Below, in pieces: positions 45,190 through 58,900 of a DNA stretch of 64,000 bases. The stretch is from assembly GCA_035048485.1 (NCBI GenBank), contig CM068593.1:6023151-6087150 (forward strand). The letters are read 5' to 3'. The notes under the pieces were generated by a model. It did not search any database, was not told the origin of the DNA, and was given only the letters and a program-made list of their open reading frames with translations. The position numbers and the translations under genes are program-made. Numbering within the stretch: position 1 is the first letter of the stretch; every line of letters starts with the position of its first letter. This DNA comes from Pteria penguin. Lineage: Eukaryota; Mollusca; Bivalvia; Pterioida; Pteriidae.

Positions 45190-46470
45190 ATTCCACTTCA
45201 CTGCTGCCTTACTTACTCTATTACGAAGTGTACCCATAGGTTGAGTATTATACTTGACTGCTGCCTCACTTGTCCTATTACGCAGTGTACTCATAGACTG
45301 AGTATTTTACTTCACTGTTGCCTAACTTGCTCTTTTGCGAAGTGTACGCATAGGTTGAGTATTATACTTGGCTGCTGCCTTTATTTGCTCTATTACGAAG
45401 TGTACGCATAGGTTGAGTGTTATATTTCACTGCTACCTTACTTGCTCTATAACGAAGTGTACCCATAGGTTGAGTATTATACATCAATGCTGCCTTACTT
45501 GCTGTATTACGAAGTGTACCCATAGGTTGAGTATTATACATCACTGCTGCCTTTCTTGCTCTATTACGAAGTGTACCCATAGGTTGAGTATTATACATCA
45601 CTGCTGCCTTTCTTGCTCTATTACGAAGTGTACAAACAGGTTGAGTATTATACATCACTGCTGCCTTACTTGCTCTATTACGAAGTGTACCCATAGGTTG
45701 AGTATTATACATCACTGCTGCCTTACTTGCTGTATTACGAAGTGTACCCATAGGTTGAGTATTATACATCACTGCTGCCTTACTTGCTGTATTACGAAGT
45801 GTACCCATAGGTTGAGTATTATACATCAATGCTGCCTTACTTGGTCTATTACGAAGTGTACAAATAGGTTGAATATTACACATCACTGCTGCCTTACTTG
45901 CTTTATTACAAAGTGTACTCATAGGTTGAGTATTATACTTGACTGTTGCCTTTCTTGCTCTATTACGAAGTGTACAAATAGGTTGAGTATTATACATCAC
46001 TGCTGCCTTACTTGGTCTATTACGAAGTGTACAAATAGGTTGAATATTACACATCACTGCTGCCTTACTTGCTTTATTACAAAGTGTACTCATAGGTTGA
46101 GTATTATACTTGACTGTTGCCTTTCTTGCTCTATTACGAAGTGTACAAATAGGTTGAGTATTATACATCACTGCTGCCTTACTTGGTCTATTACGAAGTG
46201 TACAAATAGGTTGAATATTACACATCACTGCTGCCTTACTTGTTTTATTACAAAGTGTACTCATAGGTTGAGTATTATACATCACTGCTGCCTTACTTGG
46301 TCCATTACGAAGTGTACAAATAGGTTGAGTATTATACATCACTGCTGCCTTACTTGCTTTATTACAAAGTGTACTCATAGGTTGAGTATTATACTTGACT
46401 GTTGCCTTACTTGCTCTATTACGAAGTGTACTTGTAGGTTGAGTATTAAACTTTACTGCTGCCTTTTATC
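45190..46470. repeat. 57-bp minisatellite with 171-bp higher-order period
   Basis: About 22 units: CTTACTTGCTCTATTACGAA, GTGTACCCATAGGTTGAG and TATTATACATCACTGCTGCC. TTGAATATTACACATC recurs at 45,870, 46,041 and 46,212, exactly 171 bp or three units apart. The unit length is 3 x 19, so frames of about 340-370 codons open on both strands (ITKCTHRLSIIHHCCLTCS type and TQPMSTLRNRASKAAVMYN type); treated as by-products. Confidence 0.97.
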
Positions 46471-46689
46471 CCTGTAGTAAGACCCTGCCTACTCGGTGAC
46501 AGTGGCCTATGTATAGCATACTGATCTATGTACTGTAATATATCATTGGATTATGGTTTTACTGAAATCTTCTTGATCCTACGATGACGAAGTTTAAAAA
46601 AATATAATGATTGGAATATAGAGTTTAAAAATACCCCAAAGTAATAAAGTAATCAAATAATCGTCGCTGTTGAACATGTTGAACAGTTA
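46471..46689. other. Short unique spacer
   Basis: AT-rich spacer between two unrelated arrays; no feature. Confidence 0.6.
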
Positions 46690-48010
46690 TAAAACATTAA
46701 CTAGCCCTTAATCAGTATGACTATTTGTGTTCTATCGTTAGTAACCACAACAAGCGTTATAACTAGCCCTTAATCAGCATGACTATTTGTGTGTTATAAC
46801 TAGCCCTTAATCAGCATGACTATTTGTGTGTTATAACTAGCCCTTAATCAGCATGACTATTTGTGTTCTATCGTTAGTAACCACCACAGGTGTTATAACT
46901 AGCCCTTAATCAGCATGACTATTTGTGTTCTATCGTTAGTAACCACCACAGGTTTTATAACTAGCCCTTAATCAGTATGACTATTTATGTTCTATCGTTA
47001 GTAACCACAACAGGTGTTATAACTAGCCCTTAGTCAGTATGACTATTTGTGTTCTATCGTTAGTAACCACCACAGGTGTTATAACTAGCCCTTAATCAGT
47101 ATGACTATTTGTGTTCTATCGTTAGTAACCACAACAGGTGTTATAACTAGCCCTTAGTCAGTATGACTATTTGTGTTCTATCGTTAGTAACCATCACAGG
47201 TGTTATTTAGCCCTTAATCAGTATGACTATTTGTGTTCTGTCCTTAGTAACCACCACAGGTGTTATAACTAGCCCTTAGTCAGCATGACTATTTGTGTTC
47301 TATCGGTAGTAACCACCACAGGTGTTATAACTAGCCCTTAAACAGCATGACTATTTGTGTGTTATAACTAGCTCTTAATCAGCATGACTATTTGTGTTAT
47401 ATCGTTAGTAACCACCACAGGTGTTATAACTAGCCCTTAATCAGCATGACTATTTGTGTTATATCGTTAGTAACCACCACAGGTGTTATAACTAGCCCTT
47501 AATCAACATGACTATTTGTGTTATATCGTTAGTAACCACAACAGGTGTTATAACTAGCCCTTAATCAGTATGACTATTTGTGTTCTATCGTTAGTAACCA
47601 CAACAAGTGTTATAACTAGCCCTTAATCAGCATGACTATTTGTGTTATATCGTTAGTAACCACCACAGGTGTTATAACTAGCCCTTAATCAGCATGACTA
47701 TTTGTGTTATATCGTTAGTAACCACCACAGGTGTTATAACTAGCCCTTAGTCAGTATGACTATTTGTGTTATATCGTTAGTAACCATCACAGGTGTTATA
47801 ACTAGCCCTTAGTCAGCATGACTATTTGTGTTATATCGTTAGTAACCACCACAGGTATTATAACTAGCCCTTAATCAGCATGACTATTTGTGTTATATCG
47901 TTAGTAACCACCATAGGTGTTATAACTAGCCCTTAATCAGCATGACTATTTGTGTTCTATCAGTATGACTATTTGTGTTCTATCGTTAGTAACCACCACA
48001 GGTGTTATAC
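46690..48010. repeat. 62-bp minisatellite with a short form
   Basis: About 21 units: TTATAACTAGCCCTTAATCA, GCATGACTATTTGTGTTCTA and CGTTAGTAACCACCACAGG. A short form lacks the last segment (TTTGTGTGTTATAACTAG) and appears at 46,790, 46,830 and 47,360. Units with GTTCTATCG sit mostly left and right, with GTTATATCG in the middle. Confidence 0.97.
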
Positions 48011-49426
48011 AGTGCATAAGTCGTAAGGTATATACCATAGAAGTTGGTGGATCCCAGTGGGTGCTATAAACGAATAATGAGATAATAGCTTGGCGTGTTG
48101 GAGAATACATACTAGAAAACTATACAGCTTAAAAGTTAATCTAAACCATTTTGTTTACTCTCAAAATTTACACGATAAATATACGTTGTGTAGATGAAAC
48201 CATCAAAAAGCACTTAAGTTTAAACTCCGTTATACAATAAAATGGAATAAATGAATAAATAGAAAATAAGTATAAACATCGTACAGGGAATAGCGTGCAC
48301 CTTTGAATTATAATATTGGATCATCTTCAGGAATAAATGGGTGTTAGTCGTGTACAGTCATTTGGCAGTTCCGAATAGGATTTTCATTTCATATTCACAG
48401 ATGCACGTGAATTGATTTTATATAACATATTTGGTATCGAATTGTTATTTTTAACTTTATGTTTGTGTGTTTTTAAAGTTAGATGAAGGTACTCTAATAG
48501 TCTGAAGTTTTGTTTTAGTTATCTGCACTGTTACAGAGAAAAAAAAACTACATATAGCTTCAAGAACTTATACCTATTAGGAACTGGGCAAACTATCGTA
48601 TTTGAAGGTAAGGCGTTGATGGAGAAGGGAATAGAATACTCAAAAGGTAGAGAGGTAAAAAGATTAGAAGATTCTGCCAATAACAGGGCATTCTGATTGG
48701 GGGTTGGATCAAGGGCTGATTGTTTTGTACTCTTAAATCTAAACAAAACTTATTGATAGATTGCATATTCATTAATAACTGAACCAAATCAAAGCGACGT
48801 GAGCCCACGAAACCAAATTAAGTTTGTAGCCTTATTAAACCAAAATTACTTAGACCTTGACGTACACCATGTTAGCATATTAATTAATACAAATATAAGC
48901 AACATGGATTCTTTCAGACTAAATCAAAGCACATTAAGTCTTCAAAAGGGATCAAAATGCAGCAAACCAAACCAACAGAATCTAGTATTTAATGCATTTG
49001 TTACACACTTGCCATTATGAAAATCATTATGAGCACTACGATTGTTTAATGTACCAGAGTAAAATATAAACTCACATCTGTATGCAATAAACATGCTGTT
49101 ACCATGATACGATTATACTGTATTGAGTTGGACTGGAAATGCTCAGTTGGTGCCGTGGGTCTCTAAACGTGTTAAAACACTTGGAGACATAATGCAACTA
49201 TTATGTCAATATCATCACACTTATATCCAAATAGCACGATATTTAAATTTCAGTACAAAATGAAATACATGTTATCAAAACCGTTTGTATTGATTGATCA
49301 AAAATTTCCTGTGGGTGGAAGCATCCCTCCTACATCAAACCTTGGTAAAATATCCATAATATATCAGGTGATTAGAATTTTTAGTTTTGTTTTTGCTTTC
49401 TTTCTGTAGATTTTGTTTTTCTTTTT
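48011..49426. other. Unique AT-rich sequence, nothing identified
   Basis: Only chance frames of 68-73 codons on both strands; no element recognised. Confidence 0.5.
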
Positions 49427-50777
49427 AGCTCACCTGAGCCAAAGGTTCAAGTAAGCTATAGTCATAGCGCGCCGTCCGTCCATCCGTCATAAACTTTTCA
49501 CATTTTCGACTTCTTCTCAAGTACCGCAGAACGGATTTCTATGAAACTTAATAGGAATAAAGTACTCATGGTCCCCTACAAGTGTTGTTGTTTTTTGTCC
49601 CAATCCGTCTACAGGTGGCACCACCACAGTCAAAAGTATGCCACAGGCCATTTTTCACATTTCAACTTTTTCTGCAAAACTATTGGAAGGATTTTGATAA
49701 AAGGTAGAAATAAATAACTTATGAACCCCTTCAATTTATGTCGTTTTCATCCTGACCTCTATACAGGTGGCACCACCACAGTCAAAAGAAGGTCACAAAA
49801 GGGTATCCTTCTTTGACTATCTTCTTCTTCATACTGGCTGTATACAGAGATAAACAGAATGCATAGAAATGATCTAGAGGGATAAGTGAAGAAGTATTGT
49901 CATTTTGGCTCCCTTCCAAAATCAAATTTTAGAAGTTTTTTCAACATTTTTTTTCACTTGGTGATTATAATATAGAAAAGTGTCATTTTTCCTAGTTAAC
50001 TGATAATGATGATTTCTTATGGAATATTTTGATCATAATATAATGCTATTTTGTAAGAATTTTGTCAACATCTCAAGTTTTGGATTTTCCATGAATTTTT
50101 TAAGACTTCCAAATAAGGGTTTATAGGGATAATTCTTCATATTTTTAACTTTGTTATGCCACATGAAAGATTTTGATGAAACATGGTATACATGAAGTTC
50201 TATAGGTCCTCTATCAATTTTGTAGATTTTATCCAAATTGGTCAACAGGTGGTGCCACCATGGCTAAAAAATATGTTTCATAATGGTACTGGTAATTAAA
50301 ATATGGAGAGTAGTGGTTCAAATCCAGTTGTGGTCAAAAAAATTTTCTTTTCTTTACACATCTAAATAAGTTTTTAGATGTTTCTCAACTCAATATATGA
50401 AATTATGCCATTTTAAAAGGAAAAAATCTGTAAAAATTATCACTTTACTATTTTTTTTTTACATTGATAGCATAGTGGTAGTTTCCATGTGATATAATAA
50501 CTTCAGTAATCATGAATTGATCTTCATAAAACTTATACAGAATACTCTGATAAAATAAAAGAATATGCCTTTCAACTAGAAAATATCGCTTTTGTCAGTA
50601 TAGAGTCATGGGTCTTTGATTTTTTTTATTTTTAAAAAGATTTTAGAAAATAATTAAAAATTCATTCCACACACAATCTCTTTCAAATTTAAAATTTGCT
50701 AGAATTATATATAAACTTGAACATATATACATACTGAATATATATATATATATTTTTACAAGTTTTATTTATATTAC

Positions 50778-50833
<56 letters not shown>

Positions 50834-51258
50834 TATATATATTGAATATATATTTATATATATTACAGGATTTATTTCTTCTGTATTCTTACATATTTGA
50901 GATAGAAGAAAAAAAGGAGGGGCTTTAAATTCTTCTCTGGGCCAAAACTTCTTACTGCCTTTATGGATTTCAATAATATTACATAGGGTTTTTGTCCAGG
51001 GCTAAAGCATGTGTTATGATGAGTCCTGAATAATTGGGGGGGGGGGAGTCTCCACACTTTAAAATGTTTTCCTATCAAACAAAGCGACGGGTGTATTATA
51101 TTCCACACTAGGCATTGCACTCATTTATTTCCTGTTAATCAGTATAAATTTAAGGGTTAGGAATAAATACTATTATTTGCAAGTTTTAAAACCTGTCATT
51201 TGAATAACCAAATCAAGGTCAGGTGAGCGATATAGGCCCACTTCGGCCTCTTGTTTGT
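49427..51258 (+). mobile_element. Helentron/HINE-like non-autonomous element, about 1.83 kb
   Basis: The 5' end AGCTCACCTGAGCC and 3' region TCAGGTGAGCGA give a perfect 10-bp subterminal inverted repeat (49,428-49,437 and 51,219-51,228). Six bases on, AGGCC...GGCCT (51,234-51,249) forms a hairpin just before the 3' tip CTCTTGT, and the element lies in T-rich sequence. Subterminal inverted repeats plus a 3' hairpin and insertion between T residues are the described Helentron/HINE layout. The interior has GGTGGCACCACCACAGTC twice and a (TA)n tract at 50,778-50,840, but no replication-initiator or helicase coding. Confidence 0.6.
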
Positions 51259-51734
51259 TGTTGTTGTTCCTTTTTTGTTTTGTTTTTTGTAAGGGTAAAT
51301 GATGTTTCAAAACCTTGACATTTAAATTTTTCTTTGAAAATTACTGGGCCGTAGTCCACAACCTCACCATAGGTAGCATCACATGATCCTTGCATAGTAA
51401 AGGATTGTGAATTTTCATGTTATACATCATATATTTTGATTGGCTGCACTTGAAACTGTTTCGAAAGATTTCTGACATCCTCACAAGATACTGTATACAA
51501 GTCTCTGTTGTTTTTATATCTTATTCAGCTACCTATTTATTTATTTATTTATTTATCTATCTACTCATTCATCCATTTACAATATCATTGTATTTATAAG
51601 TAGATCTATACAAGTTTAGACCTTTGATTACAACACAAACAAAATAGCCGGTAAGTAATTTATTTTGTATCTTTCTCTGCAATTTCATTTTCATTCCTTT
51701 TCGACATTTCGTCTTTGAGAGATGTGTTTTTATT
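51259..51734. other. Spacer with a TTTA microsatellite
   Basis: A (TTTA)n-type tract near 51,532-51,557; otherwise unique. Confidence 0.6.
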
Positions 51735-54700
51735 GAGTATGTTTATCACCAGACAAGACATTTCAATGAATGATCTCCTAACCATGTAGTGTTATTGATA
51801 AGTTTATCATCAGATACGACCTTCTACTGAATGATCTCCTAACCATGTACTGTTATTGATAAGTTTATCATCAGATAAGACCTTCTACTGAATGATCTCC
51901 TAACCATGTACTGTTATTGATAAGTTTATCACCAGATAAGACCTTCTACTGAATGATCTCCTAACCATGTAGTGTTATTGATAAGTTTATCATCAGATAA
52001 GACCTGCTACTGAATGGTCTCCTAACCATGTACTGTTATTGATAAGTTTATCATCAGAAAAGACCTTCTACTGAATGATCTCCTAACCATGTAGTGTTAT
52101 TGATAAGTTTATCATCAGATAAGACCTTCTACTGAATGTTCTCCTAACCATGTAGTGTTATTGATAAGTTTATCATCAGATAAGACCTTCTACTGAATGA
52201 TCTCCTAACCATGTACTGTTATTGATAAGTTTATCATCAGATAAGACCTTCTACTGAATGATCTTCTAACCATGTACTGTTATTGATAAGTTTATCATCA
52301 GATAAGACCTTCTACTGAATGATCTCCTAACCATGTACTGTTATTGATAAGTTTATCATCAGATAAGACCTTCTACTGAATGATCTTCTAACCATGTAGT
52401 GTTATTGATAAGTTTATCATCAGATAAGACCTTCTACCGAATGATCTCCTAACCATGTACTGTTATTGATAAGTTTATCATCAGATAAGACCTTCTACTG
52501 AATGATCTCCTAATCATGTACTGTTATTGATAAGTTTATCACCAGACAGGACCTTCTACCGAATGATCTCCTAACCATGTACTGTTATTGATAAGTTTAT
52601 CATCAGATAAGACCTTCTACTGAATGATCTCCTAACCATGTACTGTTATTGATAAGTTTATCATCAGATAAGACCTTCTACTGAATGATCTCCTAACCAT
52701 GTACTGTTATTGATAAGTTTATCATCAGATAAGACCTTCTACTGAATGATCTCCTAACCATGTACTGTTATTGATAAGTTTATCATCAGATAAGACCTTC
52801 TACCGAATGATCTCCTAACCATGTAGTGTTATTGATAAGTTTATCATCAGATAAGACCTTCTACCGAATGATCTCCTAACCATGTAGTGTTATTGATAAG
52901 TTTATCATCAGATACCACCTTCTACCGAATGATCTCCTAACCATGTACTGTTATTGATAAGTTTATCATCAGATAAGTCCTTCTACTGAATGATCTCCTA
53001 ACCATGTACTGTTATTGATAAGTTTATCATCAGATACGACCTTCTACTGAATGATCTCCTAACCATGTACTGTTATTGATAAGTTTATCATCAGATAAGA
53101 CCTTCTACCGAATGATCTCCTAACCATGTAGTGTTATTGATAAGTTTATCATCAGATAAGACCTTCTACCGAATGATCTCCTAACCATGTACTGTTATTG
53201 ATAAGTGTATCATCAGATACCACCTTCTACTGAATGATCTCCTAACCATGTAGTGTTATTGATAAGTGTATCATCAGATAAGACCTTCTACTGAATGATC
53301 TCCTAACCATGTAGTGTTATTGATAAGTTTATCATCAGATACGACCTTCTACTGAATGATCTCCTAACCATGTAGTGTTATTGATAAGTTTATCATCAGA
53401 CAAGACCTTCTACTGAATGATCTCCTAACCATGTACTGTTATTGATAAGTTTATCACAAGATAAGACCTTCTACTGAATGATCTCCTAATCATGTAGTGT
53501 TATTGATAAGTTTATCATCAGATAAGACCTTCTACTGAATGATCTCCTAACCATGTACTGTTATTGATAAGTTTATCATCAGATAAGACCTTCTACTGAA
53601 TGATCTCCTAACCATGTACTGTTATTGATAAGTTTATCACCAGATAAGACCTTCTACTGAATTTTATCATCAGATAAGACCTTCTACTGAATGATCTCCT
53701 AACCATGTACTGTTATTGATAAGTTTATCATCAGATAAGACCTTCTACTGAATGATCTCCTAACCATGTACTGTTATTGATAAGTTTATCATCAGATACG
53801 ACCTTCTACTGAATGATCTCCTAACCATGTAGTGTTATTGATAAGTTTATCATCAGACAAGACCTTCTACTGAATGATCTCCTAACCATGTAGTGTTATT
53901 GATAAGTTTATCACCAGATAAGACCTTCTACTGAATGATCTCCTAACCATGTACTGTTATTGATAAGTTTATCATCAGATAAGACCTTCTACTGAATGAT
54001 CTCCTAACCATTTAGTGTTATTGATAAGTTTATCACCAGATAAGACCTTCTACTGAATGATCTCCTAACCATGTACTGTTATTGATAAGTTTATCATCAG
54101 ATAAGACCTTCTACTGAATGATCTCCTAACCATTTAGTGTTATTGATAAGTTTATCACCAGATAAGACCTTCTACTGAATGATCTCCTAACCATGTAGTG
54201 TTATTGATAAGTTTATCATCAGACAAGACCTTCTACTGAATGATCTCCTAACCATGTAGTGTTATTGATAAGTTTATCATCAGACAAGACCTTCTACTGA
54301 ATGATCTCCTAACCATGTAGTGTTATTGATAAGTTTATCATCAGACAAGACCTTCTACTGAATGATCTCCTAACCATGTACTGTTATTGATAAGTTTATC
54401 ATCAGATACGACCTTCTACTGAATGATCTCCTAACCATGTACTGTTATTGATAAGTTTATCATCAGATAAGACCTTCTACTGAATGATCTCCTAACCATG
54501 TACTGTTATTGATAAGTTTATCATCAGATAAGACCTTCTACTGAATGATCTCCTAACCATGTACTGTTATTGATAAGTTTATCATCAGATAAGACCTTCT
54601 GCCGAATGATCTCCTAACCATGTACTGTTATTGATAAGTTTATCATCAGATACGACCTTCTACTGAATGATCTCCTAACCATGTACTGTTATTGATAAGT

Positions 54701-55413
54701 TTATCATCAGATAAGACCTTCTACCGAATGATCTCCTAACCATGTACTGTTATTGATAAGTTTATCATCAGATAAGACCTTCTACGGAATGATCCCCTAA
54801 CCATGTACTGTTATTGATAAGTTTATCATCAGATAAGACCTTCTACTGAATGATCTCCTAACCATGTAGTGTTATTGATAAGTTTATCATCAGATAAGAC
54901 CTTCTACTGAATGATCTCCTAACCATGTAGTGTTATTGATAAGTTTATCATCAGATAAGACCTTCTACCGAATGATCTCCTAACCATGTACTGTTATTGA
55001 TAAGTTTATCATCAGATAAGACCTTCTACTGAATGATCTCCTAACCATGTACTGTTATTGATAAGTTTATCATCAGATAAGACCTTCTACTGAATGATCT
55101 CCTAACCATGTACTGTTATTGATAAGTTTATCATCAGATAAGACCTTCTACTGAATGATCTCCTAACCATGTACTGTTATTGATAAGTTTATCATCAGAT
55201 AAGACCTTCTACTGAATGATCTCCTAACCATGTACTGTTATTGATAAGTTTATCATCAGATAAGACCTTCTACCGAATGATCTCCTAACCATGTACTGTT
55301 ATTGATAAGTTTATCATCAGATAAGACCTTCTACCGAATGATCTCCTAACCATGTAGTGTTATTGATAAGTTTATCATCAGATAAGACCTTCTGCCGAAT
55401 GATCTCGTTATGT
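51735..55413. repeat. 61-bp minisatellite, about 60 units, GATA-rich
   Basis: ATGATCTCCTAACCATGTAC, TGTTATTGATAAGTTTATCA and TCAGATAAGACCTTCTACTG at exact 61-bp spacing. Variation is limited to a few positions (GTACTG/GTAGTG, CATCAG/CACCAG, AGATAAG/AGATACG/AGACAAG, CTACTG/CTACCG). One junction at about 53,660 lacks most of a unit. Each unit holds GATAAGTTTATC, a 5-bp-arm inverted repeat, plus AGATAAG. Confidence 0.98.
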
Positions 55414-55589
55414 AGTGTTTTTGATATGACCTTCTGAACATGAACATTGATTTGTATGACCTTCTGAGGATGGTATTTATGTATGGTTATGGCAATTTTG
55501 TCCTTTTTTCGTTTTATTCATGAGTATCAGTAAACTGTATAAGATAGCGGGGTCCATATGGTGGTTAATGTCACAAACTAATGTCCATC
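55414..55589. other. Array edge and spacer
   Basis: Decayed echoes of GACCTTCTG from the 61-bp array, then unique AT-rich sequence. Confidence 0.6.
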
Positions 55590-55904
55590 TTTATTGAAGC
55601 ATTGGCCATACACGAACAAGATATACCATTATAGAATTTATATATTCCACTATGCTCGTGTTGTGGAAATGTTCATCTCGACCAAAGCATTAGCCAGACA
55701 TGAACCCAGATATACCATTATGGACTTTATACACTCTACTATGCCAATATCGTGGTTATGTTCATCTCCACTGAATCATTGGCCAGGCATGAACCGAGAT
55801 ATTCAATTATAAAATTTTATATACTCCACTATGCCAATATTGTGGTAATGATCATCTCTACTGAAGCACTGGTTAGACATGAACCGAGATATACCATTAG
55901 GTTG
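55590..55904. repeat. 89-90-bp tandem repeat, about 3.5 units
   Basis: GTTCATCTCCACTGAA, GCCAGACATGAACC and AGATATACCATTAT recur at 89-90 bp (ACTATG at 55,649, 55,738 and 55,828). Units are diverged. The 35-bp array starts directly after it. Confidence 0.9.
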
Positions 55905-58900
55905 ATCCGTGCATAGATATGATAACAGGTTATGGTTGGACCCGTGCTTAGGTATAATGAGAGGTCTGGGTTGGACCCGTACTTAGCTATGATGACAGAT
56001 CTGGGTTGGATCCGTGCATAGATGTGATGACAGATCTGGGTTAGACCCGTGCTTAGGTATGATGACAGATCTGGGTTGGACCCATGCATAGATATGATGA
56101 CAGGTCTGGGTTGGATCCGTGCATAGATGTGATGACAGATCTGGGTTGGATCCGTGCATAGATATGATGACAGGTTTGGGTTGGACCCGTGTTTAGGTAT
56201 AATGAGAGGTCTGGGTTGGACCCGTACTTAGCTATGATGACAGATCTGGGTTGGATCCGTGCATAGATGTGATGACAGATCTGGGTTGGATCCGTGCATA
56301 GATATGATGACAGGTTTGGGTTGGACCCGTGTTTAGGTATAATGAAAGGTCTGGGTTGGACCCGTACTTAGCTATGATGACAGATCTGAGTTGGACCCGT
56401 GCATAGATATCATGACAGGTCTGGGTTTGACCCGTGCCTAGATATGATGACAGGTCTGGGTTGGACCCGCGCATAGATATGATGACAGATCTGGGTTGGA
56501 CCCGTGCTTAGGTATGATGACAGATGTGGGTTGGACCCATGCATAGATATGATGACAGATCTGGGTTGGACCCGTGCTTAGATATGATGACAGATCTGGG
56601 TTTGACCCGTGCTTAGATATGATGACAGATCTGGGTTGGACCCGTGCTTAGATATGATGACAGATCTGGGTTGGACCCGTACTTAGGTATAATGACAGAT
56701 CTGAGTTGGACCCGTACTAGGCTATGATGACAGATCTGAGTTGGACCCATGCATAGATATTATAGACAGGTCGGGGTTTGACCCGTGCCTAGATATGATG
56801 ACAGGTCTGGGTTGGACCCGCACATAGATAATAGGACAGGTCTGGGTTTGACTCGTGCTTAAAAATGATGACAGATCTGGGTTGGACCTGTGCTTAGGTA
56901 TGATGACAGATCTAGGTTGGACCCGCGCATAGTTATGATGATAGGTCTGGGTTGGATCCGTGCTTAGGTACGATAAGAGATCTTTGTTGGATCCGTGCTT
57001 AGGTATGATGACAGATCTGGATTGGATATGTGCACAGATATGATGACAGATCTGGGTTTGACCAGTGCTTAGGTATGACAGATCTGGGTTGGATCCATGC
57101 TTAGATATGATGACAGATCTGGGTTTGACCAGTGCTTAGGTATGACAGATCTGGGTTGGATCCATGCTTAGGTATGATGACAGATCTGGGTTAGACCCGT
57201 GCTTAGGTATGATGACAGATCTGGGTTGGACCCGTGCATAGATATGATGACAGGTCTGGGTTGGACCCGTGCTTAAGTATGGTGACAGATCTGGGTTTGA
57301 CTCGTACTTAGCTATGATTTGAGATCTAAGTTGGACCCGTGCATAGATATCATGACAGGTCTTGGTTTGACCCGTGCCTATATATGATGACAGGTCTGGG
57401 TTTGACCCGCGCATAGATATAAGGACAGGTCTGGGTTGGATATGTGCACAGATATGATGACAGATCTGGGTTTGATCCGTGCTTAGGTATGACAGATCTG
57501 GGTTGGATCCATGCTTAGGTATGATGACAGGTCTGGGTTTGACACCTGCTTAAATATGATGAGAGATCTGGGTTAGACCCGAGCTTAAGTATGGTGACAG
57601 ATCTGGGTTAGACCCGTTCATAAATATGATAACAGGTTATGGTTGAACCCGTGCTAGGGTATAATAACAGATCTGGGTTGGACCCGTGCTTAGATATGAT
57701 GACAGATCTGGGTTGGACCCGTGCATAGATATGATGACAGATCTGAGTTGGACCCGTACTAGGCTATGATGACAGATCTGAGTTGGACCCGTGCATAGAT
57801 ATTATAGACAGGTCGGGGTTTGACCCGTGCCTAGATATGATGACAGGTCTGGGTTGGACCCGCACATAGATAATAGGACAGGTCTGGGTTTGACTCGTCC
57901 TTAGATATGATGACAGATCTGGATTGGACCCGTGCTTAGATATGATGACATATCTGGGTTTGACCCGTTCTTAGATATGATGACAGATCTGGGTTGGACC
58001 CGTGCTTAGGTATGATGACAGGTCTGGGATGGACCCGCGAATGGATATGATGAGAGGTCTGGGTTAGAATCGTCCTTAGATATGATGACAGATCTGGGTT
58101 GGATCCGCGCATAGTTATGATGATACGTCTGGGTTGGATCCGTGCTTAGGTACGATAAGAGATCTTTGTTGGATCCGTGCTTAGGTATGATGACAGATCT
58201 GGGTTTGACTCGTCCTTAGATATGATGACAGATCTGGGTTTGACTCGTCCTTAGATATGATGACAGATCTGGGTTGGACCCGTGCTTAGATATGATGACA
58301 TATCTGGGTTTGACCCGTGCTTAGATATGATGACAGATCTGGGTTGGACCCGTGCTTAGGTATGATGACAGATCTGGGTTGGACCCGTACTAGGCTATGA
58401 TGACAGATCTGAGTTGGACCCGTGCATAGATATTATAGACAGGTCGGGGTTTGACCCGTGCCTAGATATGATGACAGGTCTGGGTTGGACCCGCACATAG
58501 ATAATAGGACAGGTCTGGGTTTGACTCGTCCTTAGCTATGATGACAGATCTGGATTGGACCCATGCTTAGATATGATGACATATCTGGGTTTGACCCGTG
58601 CTTAGATATGATGACAGATCTGGGTTGGACCCGTGCTTAGGTATGATGACAGGTCTGGGTTGGACCCGCGAATGGATATGATGAGAGGTCTGGGTTAGAA
58701 TCGTCCTTAGATATGATGACAGATCTGGGTTGGATCCGCGCATAGTTATGATGATAGGTCTGGGTTGGATCCGTGCTTAGGTACGATAAGAGATCTTTGT
58801 TGGATCCGTGCTTAGGTATGATGACAGATCTGGGTTTGACTCGTCCTTAGATATGATGACAGATCTGGGTTGGACCCGTGCTTAGATATGATGACATATC

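Noticed and set aside
45362..46477. 338- and 369-codon frames on opposite strands
   Set aside because: Both follow from the 57-bp unit being a multiple of three; simultaneous openness on both strands argues against coding.
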